NCBI GenBank assembly: GCA_006227805.1
Contig: SBFT01000029.1
Location: 1-7,319, forward strand
Direction: 5' to 3'
From: Paracoccaceae bacterium
GTDB taxonomy: Bacteria > Pseudomonadota > Alphaproteobacteria > Rhodobacterales > Rhodobacteraceae
DNA: 7,319 nt
Below, in pieces: positions 1 through 6,560 of the stretch. Below the pieces are notes generated by a model. It was not told the DNA's origin, did no database searches, and worked only from the letters and a program-made list of their open reading frames with translations. Position 1 is the first letter of the stretch. The number at the start of each line of letters is the position of its first letter. Position numbers and translations under genes: made by a program.

Positions 1-540
1 ACCGCCGATGAATGCAACCGCCCCGAAACCACGATCGAGGGTCTGGCTGGCCTGCCCACCGTGCGCGAGGGTGGGTTCGTCACCGCCGGCAATGCCTCGC
101 AACTCTCGGACGGGGCGGCGGCGGTCGTGGTCATGGACGCGCGCGAGGCCGAACGGCGCGGGCTGGAACCCCTGGGCGCCTTCAAGGGCTTTGCCGTCGC
201 GGGCTGCGAGCCTGACGAGATGGGCATCGGCCCGGTCTTCGCCGTGCCGCGCCTGCTGGAACGCCACGGGCTCAAGATCGACGATATCGACCTCTGGGAA
301 CTGAACGAGGCCTTCGCCTCGCAGGCGCTCTATTGCCGCGACCGGCTGGGCATCGACCCCGAGAAATACAACGTCAACGGCGGCTCGATCGCCATCGGCC
401 ATCCCTTCGGGATGACCGGCGCGCGGATGACCGGGCATATCCTGCTGGAAGGCCGCCGGAGGGGCGCGAAACTGGGCGTGGTCACCATGTGCATCGGCGG
501 CGGCATGGGGGCGGCGGGCCTCTTCGAGATCTACAGCTGA
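1..540 (+). CDS. Thiolase (acetyl-CoA C-acyltransferase), C-terminal part
   Basis: This is the 3' end of a thiolase gene; the reading frame is open from base 1, and 179 codons are visible of a family usually near 390 residues. The enzyme cleaves 3-ketoacyl-CoA with CoA to acetyl-CoA plus a shortened acyl-CoA, or runs in reverse. The C-terminal signatures are intact: NEAFASQ at visible residues 102-108, the GHP motif with the catalytic histidine encoded at 400-402 followed by FGMTGAR, and CIGGGMGAAG with the second active-site cysteine encoded at 490-492. The N-terminal half with the acylated nucleophilic cysteine lies outside the window. It ends 11 nt before the acyl-CoA dehydrogenase gene, so it is almost certainly in the same operon and would perform the final cleavage of that beta-oxidation route. 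Family assignment is very secure; chain-length specificity and a degradative role rest on context. Confidence 0.95.
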   Translation, partial: TADECNRPETTIEGLAGLPTVREGGFVTAGNASQLSDGAAAVVVMDAREAERRGLEPLGAFKGFAVAGCEPDEMGIGPVFAVPRLLERHGLKIDDIDLWELNEAFASQALYCRDRLGIDPEKYNVNGGSIAIGHPFGMTGARMTGHILLEGRRRGAKLGVVTMCIGGGMGAAGLFEIYS

Positions 541-547
541 AGGGGAG
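541..547 (+). promoter_or_regulatory. Ribosome binding site for the first acyl-CoA dehydrogenase
   Basis: The purine-rich AGGGGAG lies directly after the thiolase stop codon, four bases before the ATG at 552. It matches the anti-Shine-Dalgarno sequence well. It supports starting the dehydrogenase at 552, although the same frame stays open upstream to 333 inside the thiolase gene. Confidence 0.7.
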
Positions 548-551
548 CGAA

Positions 552-1754
552 ATGGACCTGAGCTATTCCCCCGAGGAACAGGCCTTCCGCGCGGAAGTGC
601 GCGAATTCCTCGAAACGTCCCTGCCCAAGGACATGGCCGCCAAGGTCGCCCGGGGCCATGATCACCTGTCCAAGGCCGACATGGAGCAGTGGCACGCGAT
701 CCTGAACGCGCGCGGCTGGCTGGCGCAGAACTGGCCCAAGGCGTTCGGCGGCGCCGAATGGAACGCCGTCCAGCGCCACATCTTCGAGGAGGAAGCCGCC
801 CGCGCCAACGCCCCCCGCATCGTGCCCTTCGGCCTGTCGATGCTGGCGCCGGTGCTGATGAAGTTCGGATCGAAGGCGCAGCAGGACCATTACCTGCCCC
901 GCATCCTCAGCGGCGAACACTGGTGGTGCCAAGGCTATTCGGAGCCGGGCGCGGGATCGGATCTTGCGTCGCTGAAGACGAAGGCGGAACGCCACGGCGA
1001 CCATTACATCGTCAACGGCCAGAAGACCTGGACGACGCTGGGCCAATACGCGAACTGGATCTTCTGCCTGGTGCGCACCGATCCGGCGGCCAAGCAGCAG
1101 GAGGGGATTTCCTTCCTTCTGATCGACATGAACACGCCGGGCATCGAGGTGCGCCCCATCATCCTTCTGGATGGCACGCACGAGGTGAACGAGGTCTGGT
1201 TCACCGACGTGAAGGTCCCCGTCGCGAACCTGGTCGGAGAGGAGAACAAGGGCTGGACCTATGCCAAGTATCTCCTGACCCATGAACGCACCAACATCGC
1301 GGGCGTGGGCTTCAGCCAGGCCGGACTGGAACAGGTCAAGCGCATCGCGCGGGCCGAACGCGCGAACGGGCGTCCCCTGATCGAGAATCCGCATTTCGCG
1401 GCGCGGCTGGCGCGGGTGGAAATCGACCTGATGGCGCTGGCGACGTCGAACCTGCGCATCGTGTCGAAGGCGGCGGCCGGCGGCGCGCCGGGGATCGAGG
1501 CCTCGATGCTGAAGGTCAAGGGCACCGTCATCCGGCAGGAGATCAACGACCTCGCCCGCCGCGCGGTCGGCCCCTACGCGATGCCGTTTCCGTCCGAAAG
1601 CGTGGAAGGCGACAACGATCCCGTCGGGCCGGACTATGCAGGCCCGCTCGCGGCGCAGTATTTCAACTATCGCAAGCTCTCGATCTTCGGCGGCTCGAAC
1701 GAGGTGCAGCGCAACATCATCGCCAAGACGCTGATGACGGGGGGCCGGGGATGA
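552..1754 (+). CDS. Acyl-CoA dehydrogenase, PimC-like large (catalytic) subunit
   Basis: This 400-residue flavoprotein of the acyl-CoA dehydrogenase (ACAD) superfamily would introduce the alpha,beta double bond into an acyl-CoA and pass electrons to ETF. Its sequence resembles proteins annotated as pimeloyl-CoA dehydrogenase large subunit (PimC). The order is an N-terminal helical domain (about 1-125), a middle beta domain with QGYSEPGAGSD at 127-137 and WTT at 160-162 (flavin and substrate contacts), and a C-terminal helical domain. E245, in the sequence HERT, sits where isovaleryl- and long-chain-type ACADs carry their catalytic base. The alternative position near the C-terminus reads IFGG (378-381), with glycine where medium-chain ACADs have glutamate. 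The C-terminal RxQFG motif of homomeric ACADs is not visible here. The start is set by the strong ribosome binding site and the normal N-terminus. The stop overlaps the next gene as ATGA, matching co-translation of two partner subunits. The substrate is unproven; pimelate is only a family-level guess. Confidence 0.93.
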   Translation: MDLSYSPEEQAFRAEVREFLETSLPKDMAAKVARGHDHLSKADMEQWHAILNARGWLAQNWPKAFGGAEWNAVQRHIFEEEAARANAPRIVPFGLSMLAPVLMKFGSKAQQDHYLPRILSGEHWWCQGYSEPGAGSDLASLKTKAERHGDHYIVNGQKTWTTLGQYANWIFCLVRTDPAAKQQEGISFLLIDMNTPGIEVRPIILLDGTHEVNEVWFTDVKVPVANLVGEENKGWTYAKYLLTHERTNIAGVGFSQAGLEQVKRIARAERANGRPLIENPHFAARLARVEIDLMALATSNLRIVSKAAAGGAPGIEASMLKVKGTVIRQEINDLARRAVGPYAMPFPSESVEGDNDPVGPDYAGPLAAQYFNYRKLSIFGGSNEVQRNIIAKTLMTGGRG

Positions 1755-2875
1755 ACTTCGATCTGACCGAAGAGCGCCAGATGCTGCAGGACACGCTGCG
1801 GCGTTTCCTGCGCGACCGCTACACGACCGAGGCGAGGAACCGCATCCTCGACAGCGACGAAGGCTTCAGCCCCGAAATCTGGGCACAGCTGGCCGAACTG
1901 GGCGTGCTGGGTGCCTTGTTCACCGAGGATCAGGGCGGCTTCGGCGGCGCGGGCTTCGACATCGCCGTGGTGTTCGAGGAACTGGGCCGCGCGGGTGTCG
2001 TGGAACCGGTCCTAGATACCGCGATCCTGGGCGGTCGGCTGCTGGCCGCCTGCGGCCATGAGGGGATGGTCGAGGACGTGATCGGCGGGGCGGCGCATCT
2101 GGCGCTGGCCCATGGCGAACCGGTCAGCCGCTATGACCTGACCCATGTGGAAACGCGCCTGGCCGCTGACGGGGGCGACATCGTGATCTCGGGCCGCAAG
2201 GCGGTGGTCGTGAATGCCGAGGCCGCGGGCCACCTGATCGTCAGCGCCCGCGAAAGCGGCGGCGTGGCGGACCCGGACGGCATCTCGCTGGTGCTGGTGC
2301 CCACGGATGCGCCGGGCCTTGCCTTGCGGGGTTATCCGATGCTTTCGGGCGGGCGCGCGGCGGAAGTCACGCTCGACGACGTGCGCCTGCCTGCCTCGGC
2401 CCGGCTGGGCGACGCGGGGCAGGGCTGGGGCCTCCTGTCCGACGTTCTGGCGCTGGCCCATGTGGCGCTTGCGGCGGAGGCGCTGGGCGCGATGCAGAGC
2501 GCGGTGAAACTGACGATCGACTACCTGGGCACGCGCCAGCAATTCGGCCGCCCCATCGGCACCTTCCAGGCGCTGCAGCACCGCGTCGCCGACATGCTGA
2601 TCGAACTGGAGCAGGCGCGGTCCGCCGTGATCTTCGCCGCCGGTCACCTGGCCGACGACGCCCGGAGCCGCGACCGCCACATCGCCGCCGCGCGCCACCT
2701 GATCGGCCGCGTGGGGCGCCTCGTGGCCGAGGAATCGATCCAGATGCATGGCGGCATCGCGATGACGCAGGAATACGAACTGGCCCATATCGCCAAGCGC
2801 ATCGTGATGACGGATCACCGCTTCGGCGACACGGATTACCACCTTGAACGCTTCATCGATCTCTCCGCCGCGTGA
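1751..2875 (+). CDS. Acyl-CoA dehydrogenase, PimD-like small subunit
   Basis: This 374-residue ACAD superfamily protein resembles those annotated as pimeloyl-CoA dehydrogenase small subunit (PimD). Its N-terminal helical domain is clear (TEERQMLQDTLRRFL, residues 6-20), and the C-terminal domain has RQQFGRPIGTFQ at 262-273 and QMHGGIAMT at 331-339, which in ACADs contact the FAD of a neighbouring subunit. The middle domain lacks the EPGAGSD-type flavin/substrate motif. No glutamate is present at either usual catalytic-base position: residues around 236-237 read AH, and 332-335 read MHGG. It is therefore probably not active alone but completes the active site of the upstream subunit, as known for alpha2beta2 ACADs such as mycobacterial ChsE1-ChsE2. 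The ATG overlaps the upstream stop (ATGA), with GGGG just before it. The assignment as an ACAD-fold protein is secure; the non-catalytic partner role is inferred from the missing residues. Confidence 0.92.
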   Translation: MNFDLTEERQMLQDTLRRFLRDRYTTEARNRILDSDEGFSPEIWAQLAELGVLGALFTEDQGGFGGAGFDIAVVFEELGRAGVVEPVLDTAILGGRLLAACGHEGMVEDVIGGAAHLALAHGEPVSRYDLTHVETRLAADGGDIVISGRKAVVVNAEAAGHLIVSARESGGVADPDGISLVLVPTDAPGLALRGYPMLSGGRAAEVTLDDVRLPASARLGDAGQGWGLLSDVLALAHVALAAEALGAMQSAVKLTIDYLGTRQQFGRPIGTFQALQHRVADMLIELEQARSAVIFAAGHLADDARSRDRHIAAARHLIGRVGRLVAEESIQMHGGIAMTQEYELAHIAKRIVMTDHRFGDTDYHLERFIDLSAA

Positions 2876-3275
2876 CAGCGCGGCCCCCGGCAGCGGCGCG
2901 CAGGACCTTGTGGGCTATGACATCGACCTGACGCCCGCCGATGGAACGGTGCGCGTCACGCTGGACGTGGCCGAGAAGCACCTGAACCGGGGCCGCTCGC
3001 TCCATGGCGGGATCATCGCGATGATGCTGGACGCGGCGGCGGGTTTCGCGGTGTCGCGCCACCTGCGCCCCGACGCCGATGCGCCGCTGGTCACCGTGAC
3101 GCTGACCACCCAATACGTCGCGGCGGGCCGCGAGGGCGCGCGCGTCACCACGACGGGCCGCCGCGTCGGCGGCGGGCGCAAGATCCATTACGCCGATGCC
3201 GAGATGCGGGATGACACCGGCACCCTGATCGCGCGCGCGAGCGGCGTCTTCAAACCCGTGGGAGGCACGACATGA
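2844..3275 (+). CDS. PaaI-family hotdog-fold acyl-CoA thioesterase
   Basis: This 143-residue single-domain hotdog-fold protein hydrolyses acyl-CoA to free acid and CoA in the family's known members. The diagnostic segment is HLNRGRSLHGGIIAMMLDAA: N48, H54-G55-G56 and D63 correspond to the conserved Asn, His-Gly-Gly and Asp of PaaI-type thioesterases. The beta-strand region VTVTLTTQY (83-91) follows as expected. The start is uncertain. The TTG at 2844 overlaps the previous gene by 32 nt and has no clear ribosome binding site; it is the only standard start between the upstream in-frame stop at 2808-2810 and a GTG at 2910. The GTG would give 121 residues and has AGGA four bases before it, but would remove the usual N-terminal segment before GYDIDL. 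I prefer TTG on family length. Its place in a beta-oxidation operon suggests clearing of dead-end CoA thioesters, like PaaI in phenylacetate degradation. Confidence 0.88.
   Translation: MNASSISPPRDSAAPGSGAQDLVGYDIDLTPADGTVRVTLDVAEKHLNRGRSLHGGIIAMMLDAAAGFAVSRHLRPDADAPLVTVTLTTQYVAAGREGARVTTTGRRVGGGRKIHYADAEMRDDTGTLIARASGVFKPVGGTT
3261..3265 (+). promoter_or_regulatory. Ribosome binding site for the crotonase-family gene
   Basis: GGAGG lies six bases before the ATG at 3272, within the last codons of the thioesterase gene. It is the clearest Shine-Dalgarno sequence inside the operon. It fixes the crotonase-family start at 3272 and suggests this gene is translated well on its own, not only through the ATGA overlap. 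Confidence 0.7.
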
Positions 3276-4048
3276 CCCTGGCGCGCGTCGATGACCGGGG
3301 CGACCGCCTGGTCGTCGTCAACATGAACGCCACACGGCGCGGCGCGTTGTCGCCCGACCTCTATGCCGCGATCGGCGACGCGCTGAAGGGTGCGGGCGAC
3401 GACCGCATCCGCGCGGTGATCCTGACGTCCGAAGGCGGGTTCTTCTGCGCGGGCGGCGACATGAACGTGCTGATCGACCGGCGCAAGCTGTCGGAACCCG
3501 AACGCCGCGCGAAGGTCGACGACCTGCACGACCTCGTGCGCGGCATCCGCGCCTGCCCGGTGCCGGTGATCGCCGCCGTCGAAGGGGGCGCGGCGGGGGC
3601 CGGCGCCTCGCTCGCCTTCGCCTGCGATCTGATCGTCGCGGCGGAAGGGGCGAAGTTCACCGCGGCTTACGTCAAGGCGGGGCTGGTGCCGGATGCGGGG
3701 CTGACCTCGGCGCTGGCGCGCATGATCCCGCGCCAGCTGGCGATGGAGATGTGCCTGCTGGCCCGTCCCGTCACCGCCGAGCGCCTGTTCGCGCTGGGCG
3801 CGGTCAACACGGTCGTGGCGCCCGGCACGGCGGAAGCGGAGGCGATGCGCCTCGCCGATGCGCTGGCCCAGGGCCCGCGCGGGGCGCAAGGCGCGATCCG
3901 GCGGCTGGTCGCCCAGGCCTTCGAGGCGACCGAGGCGCACCAGCTCGACGCCGAACGCGATCACATGGCCGCCGCAGCCGGGGGCCACGAGGCGGCCGAG
4001 GGCATCGCCGCCTTCCTGGAAAAGCGCCCGCCCCGGTTCGGCGGATGA
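3272..4048 (+). CDS. Enoyl-CoA hydratase/isomerase (crotonase) family protein
   Basis: This 258-residue protein has the crotonase fold, with length and C-terminus (EGIAAFLEKRPPRF, 243-256) typical of the family. The oxyanion-hole segment is FFCAGGD at 57-63, and the second glycine/alanine-rich segment is GGAAGAGASL at 105-114. By alignment to rat mitochondrial enoyl-CoA hydratase, the two hydratase glutamates (E144, E164) become S113 and Y133. An aspartate is present at D141 in the sequence PDAG, where isomerase-type members such as PaaG carry an acidic residue. The protein is therefore more likely an isomerase, hydrolase or other crotonase-type enzyme than a classic hydratase. From memory it resembles proteins labelled 'oxepin-CoA hydrolase, alternative type'. 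It starts by ATGA overlap with the thioesterase and ends by ATGA overlap with the next gene. Fold and CoA-substrate class are secure; the reaction is not. Confidence 0.9.
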   Translation: MTLARVDDRGDRLVVVNMNATRRGALSPDLYAAIGDALKGAGDDRIRAVILTSEGGFFCAGGDMNVLIDRRKLSEPERRAKVDDLHDLVRGIRACPVPVIAAVEGGAAGAGASLAFACDLIVAAEGAKFTAAYVKAGLVPDAGLTSALARMIPRQLAMEMCLLARPVTAERLFALGAVNTVVAPGTAEAEAMRLADALAQGPRGAQGAIRRLVAQAFEATEAHQLDAERDHMAAAAGGHEAAEGIAAFLEKRPPRFGG

Positions 4049-5049
4049 CCCCCGCCTGGGATACCGCGCTGACGCGCGCCTTCGCGCTGCGCCTGCCAGT
4101 GCTGGCGGGCGGGCTGCAATGGCTGGCCGACGCCGATTACGTCACCGCCGCCGCGCGGTCGGGCATCATGGGCTTCATCACCGCAGCCAGCCATGCCGAG
4201 ACCGCCGACCTGCGCGCCGAGATCGCGAAGGCCCGCCGCGCCTGCGGGTCGCTGCCCTTCGGCGTCAATGTCTCGATGCTGCCGAAACTCGTGCCGGGTG
4301 AGAAGACCGAGGAGATCTTCCGCCTGATCGCCGGTGAAGGCGTGACGGTGATCGAGACCTCGGGCCGCAATCCCGAACCCTACATGGACCTGCTGAAATC
4401 CCTCGGCCTGACCGTGATCCACAAGGTCCCCGCCGTGCGCTATGCGCTGAAGGCCCAGGCCGTGGGCGTCGACATGGTGGCGATCGTGGGCGCCGAATGC
4501 GGCGGCCATCCGGGAATGGACATGATCGGGTCCTTCGTCAATGCCGCGATGGCCGGGCGCGACCTGGAGATTCCCTTCCTGATCGGCGGCGGCGTCGGCC
4601 ATGGCAGCCAGCTTGTCGCCGCGCTGGCCATGGGCGCCGCGGGCGTCGTCATGGGCACGCGGCTGCTGGTGGCGACCGAGCTGAACGCCCATCCCGCCTA
4701 CAAGCAGGCGCTGGTCGATGCGACCGAACGCGACACCGTGCTGACCATGAGCAGCGTCCGCAACACCATCCGCACACTGGCGAACGAGACGACGGCGGAA
4801 GTCGCCCGGATCGAACGCGAGAACCCCGATGTGACCATCGGGGACCTGCTGCCCCTTGTCTCCGGCAGGATCGGGCGCGAAGCCTATCGCACGGGCGACA
4901 TGTCGCGCGGCATGCTGTCTGCGGGCCACGCGCTGGGCCTGACCGACCGGATCGAACCCATGGCCGATATCCTGGCGCGCTTCGAGGCCGAGGCGCTGGC
5001 CGCGCTGGGTCGGCTCGACGGCGTCCGGCGGCGCGAGGCCGCGGAATGA
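4045..5049 (+). CDS. Nitronate monooxygenase-family FMN flavoprotein
   Basis: This 334-residue TIM-barrel flavoprotein belongs to the nitronate monooxygenase (2-nitropropane dioxygenase) family, which also includes FabK-type enoyl reductases. The N-terminal segment PVLAGGLQW (18-26) is followed by PFGVNVSML (71-79), GAECGGHPG (149-157), IGGGVGHGSQ (180-189) and MGTRLL (203-208). The glycine-rich segments fit FMN phosphate binding, and H155 occupies the position of the catalytic histidine. The frame stays open upstream to 3751, but that part overlaps the crotonase gene; the ATG at 4045 in an ATGA overlap gives the normal family length. The ribosome binding site is weak, so translation probably depends on coupling. 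Being locked inside an acyl-CoA operon, it more plausibly acts on a CoA-linked intermediate than on nitroalkanes. Mycobacterial IpdC, annotated as 2-nitropropane dioxygenase but acting in steroid-ring degradation, is a precedent for such use, though it is not a close match in the motif regions. Confidence 0.88.
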   Translation: MTPAWDTALTRAFALRLPVLAGGLQWLADADYVTAAARSGIMGFITAASHAETADLRAEIAKARRACGSLPFGVNVSMLPKLVPGEKTEEIFRLIAGEGVTVIETSGRNPEPYMDLLKSLGLTVIHKVPAVRYALKAQAVGVDMVAIVGAECGGHPGMDMIGSFVNAAMAGRDLEIPFLIGGGVGHGSQLVAALAMGAAGVVMGTRLLVATELNAHPAYKQALVDATERDTVLTMSSVRNTIRTLANETTAEVARIERENPDVTIGDLLPLVSGRIGREAYRTGDMSRGMLSAGHALGLTDRIEPMADILARFEAEALAALGRLDGVRRREAAE

Positions 5050-6542
5050 CCGCGCTCTGGCATGACCTGCCCGATGCGCAGGCGGCCTTGCGCCCCGATG
5101 CCGCGGCCCTTTCGGACACCACCGGGGCGGATTGGACCTGGGCGGACCTGAAGGCCGCGTCGGAAGACCTCGCGCAGGTGCTGGCGCACGCGGGCGTCGC
5201 GCGCGGCGACCGCGTGCTGGTCCTGGCCGAGAACTGCAACGCGGCGGTCGCGGCACTTTATGCCGCAACACGCCTCGGCGCGGCGGCGATCCCGGTCAAT
5301 GCCCGCCAGACCGCCGCAGAAGTGGACCGCGTCATCGCGCACGCAACCCCCGCCGCCATCCTGGCGACCGCCGCCGTTTCCCCCGACGCCGCCGCCCATG
5401 CCGCCCGCCTGCGCGCGGCACCGGTCAAAGGCCGGTTCGGAACGCTCCACATGACCGCCTGCGCCAGCGATCCCGAAGGCGTGGGCGATGTCGCCGTCGT
5501 CCTCTACACCACCGGCACCACGGGCACGCCGAAAGGCGTGATGCTGACCCATGCCAACCTGATCTTCGGCGGCACAGCCTCGGCCGGTCTCCGGGGCATT
5601 TCGCCCGATGACGTGATCTACGGCGTCCTGCCCATCACCCATGTCTTCGGTCTGGCCTCGATCGTCACCGCGGCCGCCGTGGCGGGCGCGCGCATCCGCC
5701 TCGAGCCGCGGTTTTCCGCGGCGAAGCTTTATGCCGCGCTGACCGAAGGCGTCACGCTTCTGTCCGCCGTGCCGCAGATGCATGCGCTCCTGATGCAATA
5801 CACCGCCGAACAGGGCCTTGACCGCCTGCCCGGGCAGACCCTGCGCTATGTCTCCTCGGGCGCGGCGCCGCTGGATCCGACCTGGAAGCGCAAGGCCGAA
5901 AGCTTCTATGGCGTGGCGCTCCAGAACGGCTATGGCATGACCGAGACCACGGCGGGCGTGTCGATCACGCAAAGCGCACCGGGCGATCCCGACATCTCGA
6001 CCGGACCGGCGCTGCCCGGGGTCGATCTGCGCATCGACGAGACCGTCCCCGGCGGCGGCGACGGCGCGGGCGAGGTCGTGGTGCGCGGCCCGAACATCAT
6101 GAAGGGCTATTTCCGCAACGCCGAGGCCACGGCTGCGGCGCTCTCGCCCGATGGCTGGCTGCGCACCGGCGATCTGGGCCGGATCGACGACAGGGGCCGC
6201 CTGCATATCCTGGGCCGGTCGAAGGAGCTGATCATCCACGGCGGATTCAACGTCTATCCCCCGGAAGTCGAGGCGGCGCTGAACGACCACCCGCAGGTGA
6301 TCCAGTCGGCGGTGATCGGCCGGATCGAGGAGGGCGACGAGAAGGTCCTGGCCTTCGTGCAGGTCGCCCCGGGTTGCGACCTGACGCCGGGCGACCTCCG
6401 CGCCTTCGTCGCGGACCGGCTGGCGGGCTACAAGCGGCCCGAGCGGATCATCCTGGCCACGCAATTGCCCGCCGCGCCGACCGGAAAGATCCTCAAGCAC
6501 AGGCTTCTCGAGGCCTTTGCCGATCAGCTGGAAAAGGATTGA
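5046..6542 (+). CDS. AMP-forming acyl-CoA ligase (class I adenylate-forming enzyme)
   Basis: This 498-residue ligase would activate a carboxylic acid with ATP and CoA to acyl-CoA, AMP and pyrophosphate. All core motifs of the acyl-CoA synthetase family are visible in order: the P-loop YTTGTTGTPKG at 154-164, PITHVFGL at 196-203, YGMTET at 296-301, GWLRTGD with D376, GRSKELIIHGG from 390 with the hinge region, and PTGK with the catalytic lysine at K481. It is slightly shorter than many family members but lacks none of these motifs. The frame is open upstream to 4497 inside the previous gene; the ATG at 5046 overlaps that gene's stop (ATGA) and has GAGG seven bases before it. It closes the operon and probably makes the CoA thioester entering the pathway. 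The acid cannot be predicted from these motifs; the His-Val-Phe-Gly segment is common in ligases for aromatic and medium-to-long-chain acids. Confidence 0.94.
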   Translation: MTALWHDLPDAQAALRPDAAALSDTTGADWTWADLKAASEDLAQVLAHAGVARGDRVLVLAENCNAAVAALYAATRLGAAAIPVNARQTAAEVDRVIAHATPAAILATAAVSPDAAAHAARLRAAPVKGRFGTLHMTACASDPEGVGDVAVVLYTTGTTGTPKGVMLTHANLIFGGTASAGLRGISPDDVIYGVLPITHVFGLASIVTAAAVAGARIRLEPRFSAAKLYAALTEGVTLLSAVPQMHALLMQYTAEQGLDRLPGQTLRYVSSGAAPLDPTWKRKAESFYGVALQNGYGMTETTAGVSITQSAPGDPDISTGPALPGVDLRIDETVPGGGDGAGEVVVRGPNIMKGYFRNAEATAAALSPDGWLRTGDLGRIDDRGRLHILGRSKELIIHGGFNVYPPEVEAALNDHPQVIQSAVIGRIEEGDEKVLAFVQVAPGCDLTPGDLRAFVADRLAGYKRPERIILATQLPAAPTGKILKHRLLEAFADQLEKD

Positions 6543-6560
6543 TTTTTCTGCGAAAAATCA
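6540..6560. terminator. Perfect inverted repeat between convergent genes
   Basis: TGATTTTTC (6540-6548) and GAAAAATCA (6552-6560) are exact reverse complements separated by TGC, giving a 9-bp stem with a 3-nt loop. The left arm starts at the ligase stop codon. The element is AT-rich in otherwise very GC-rich DNA and sits between two convergent genes, so it could protect or end transcripts from either side. It lacks a classic GC stem followed by a U run, so an intrinsic-terminator role is uncertain. Confidence 0.5.

Noticed and set aside
333..551. A 73-codon N-terminal extension of the first ACAD within the thiolase gene
   Set aside because: The extension is Arg-rich out-of-frame thiolase sequence; the ATG at 552 has a good ribosome binding site and gives the normal ACAD N-terminus.
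531..1394. A 287-codon minus-strand open frame opposite the first ACAD
   Set aside because: It lies antisense to a well-conserved ACAD and has no recognisable domain; attributed to codon bias.
2872..2930. A GTGA overlap start at the end of the second ACAD as a start for the thioesterase
   Set aside because: The GTG at 2872 is in a different frame from the thioesterase and reaches a stop after about 19 codons.
4497..5045. A long N-terminal extension of the ligase frame inside the NMO-family gene
   Set aside because: It is Arg/Gly-rich shadow sequence; starting at 5046 gives the normal ligase length and an ATGA junction like its neighbours.
3961..5271. A 436-codon minus-strand open frame opposite the NMO-family gene
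   Set aside because: Same antisense artefact of high-GC coding DNA; the product is Arg/His/Gly-rich and matches no family I know, while the plus strand encodes a clear flavoprotein.
4884..6500. A 538-codon open frame on the minus strand opposite the ligase gene
   Set aside because: It mirrors the strong G/C third-position bias of the real plus-strand gene, gives a low-complexity Arg/Gly/Ala/His-rich product with no recognisable motif, and conflicts with a ligase that has all its motifs.
6539..6560. An FNR/CRP-type operator in the convergent gap
   Set aside because: The palindrome resembles TTGAT half-sites at its ends, but spacing and arm sequence do not fit the TTGAT-N4-ATCAA consensus, and a site between two gene 3' ends has no promoter to control.
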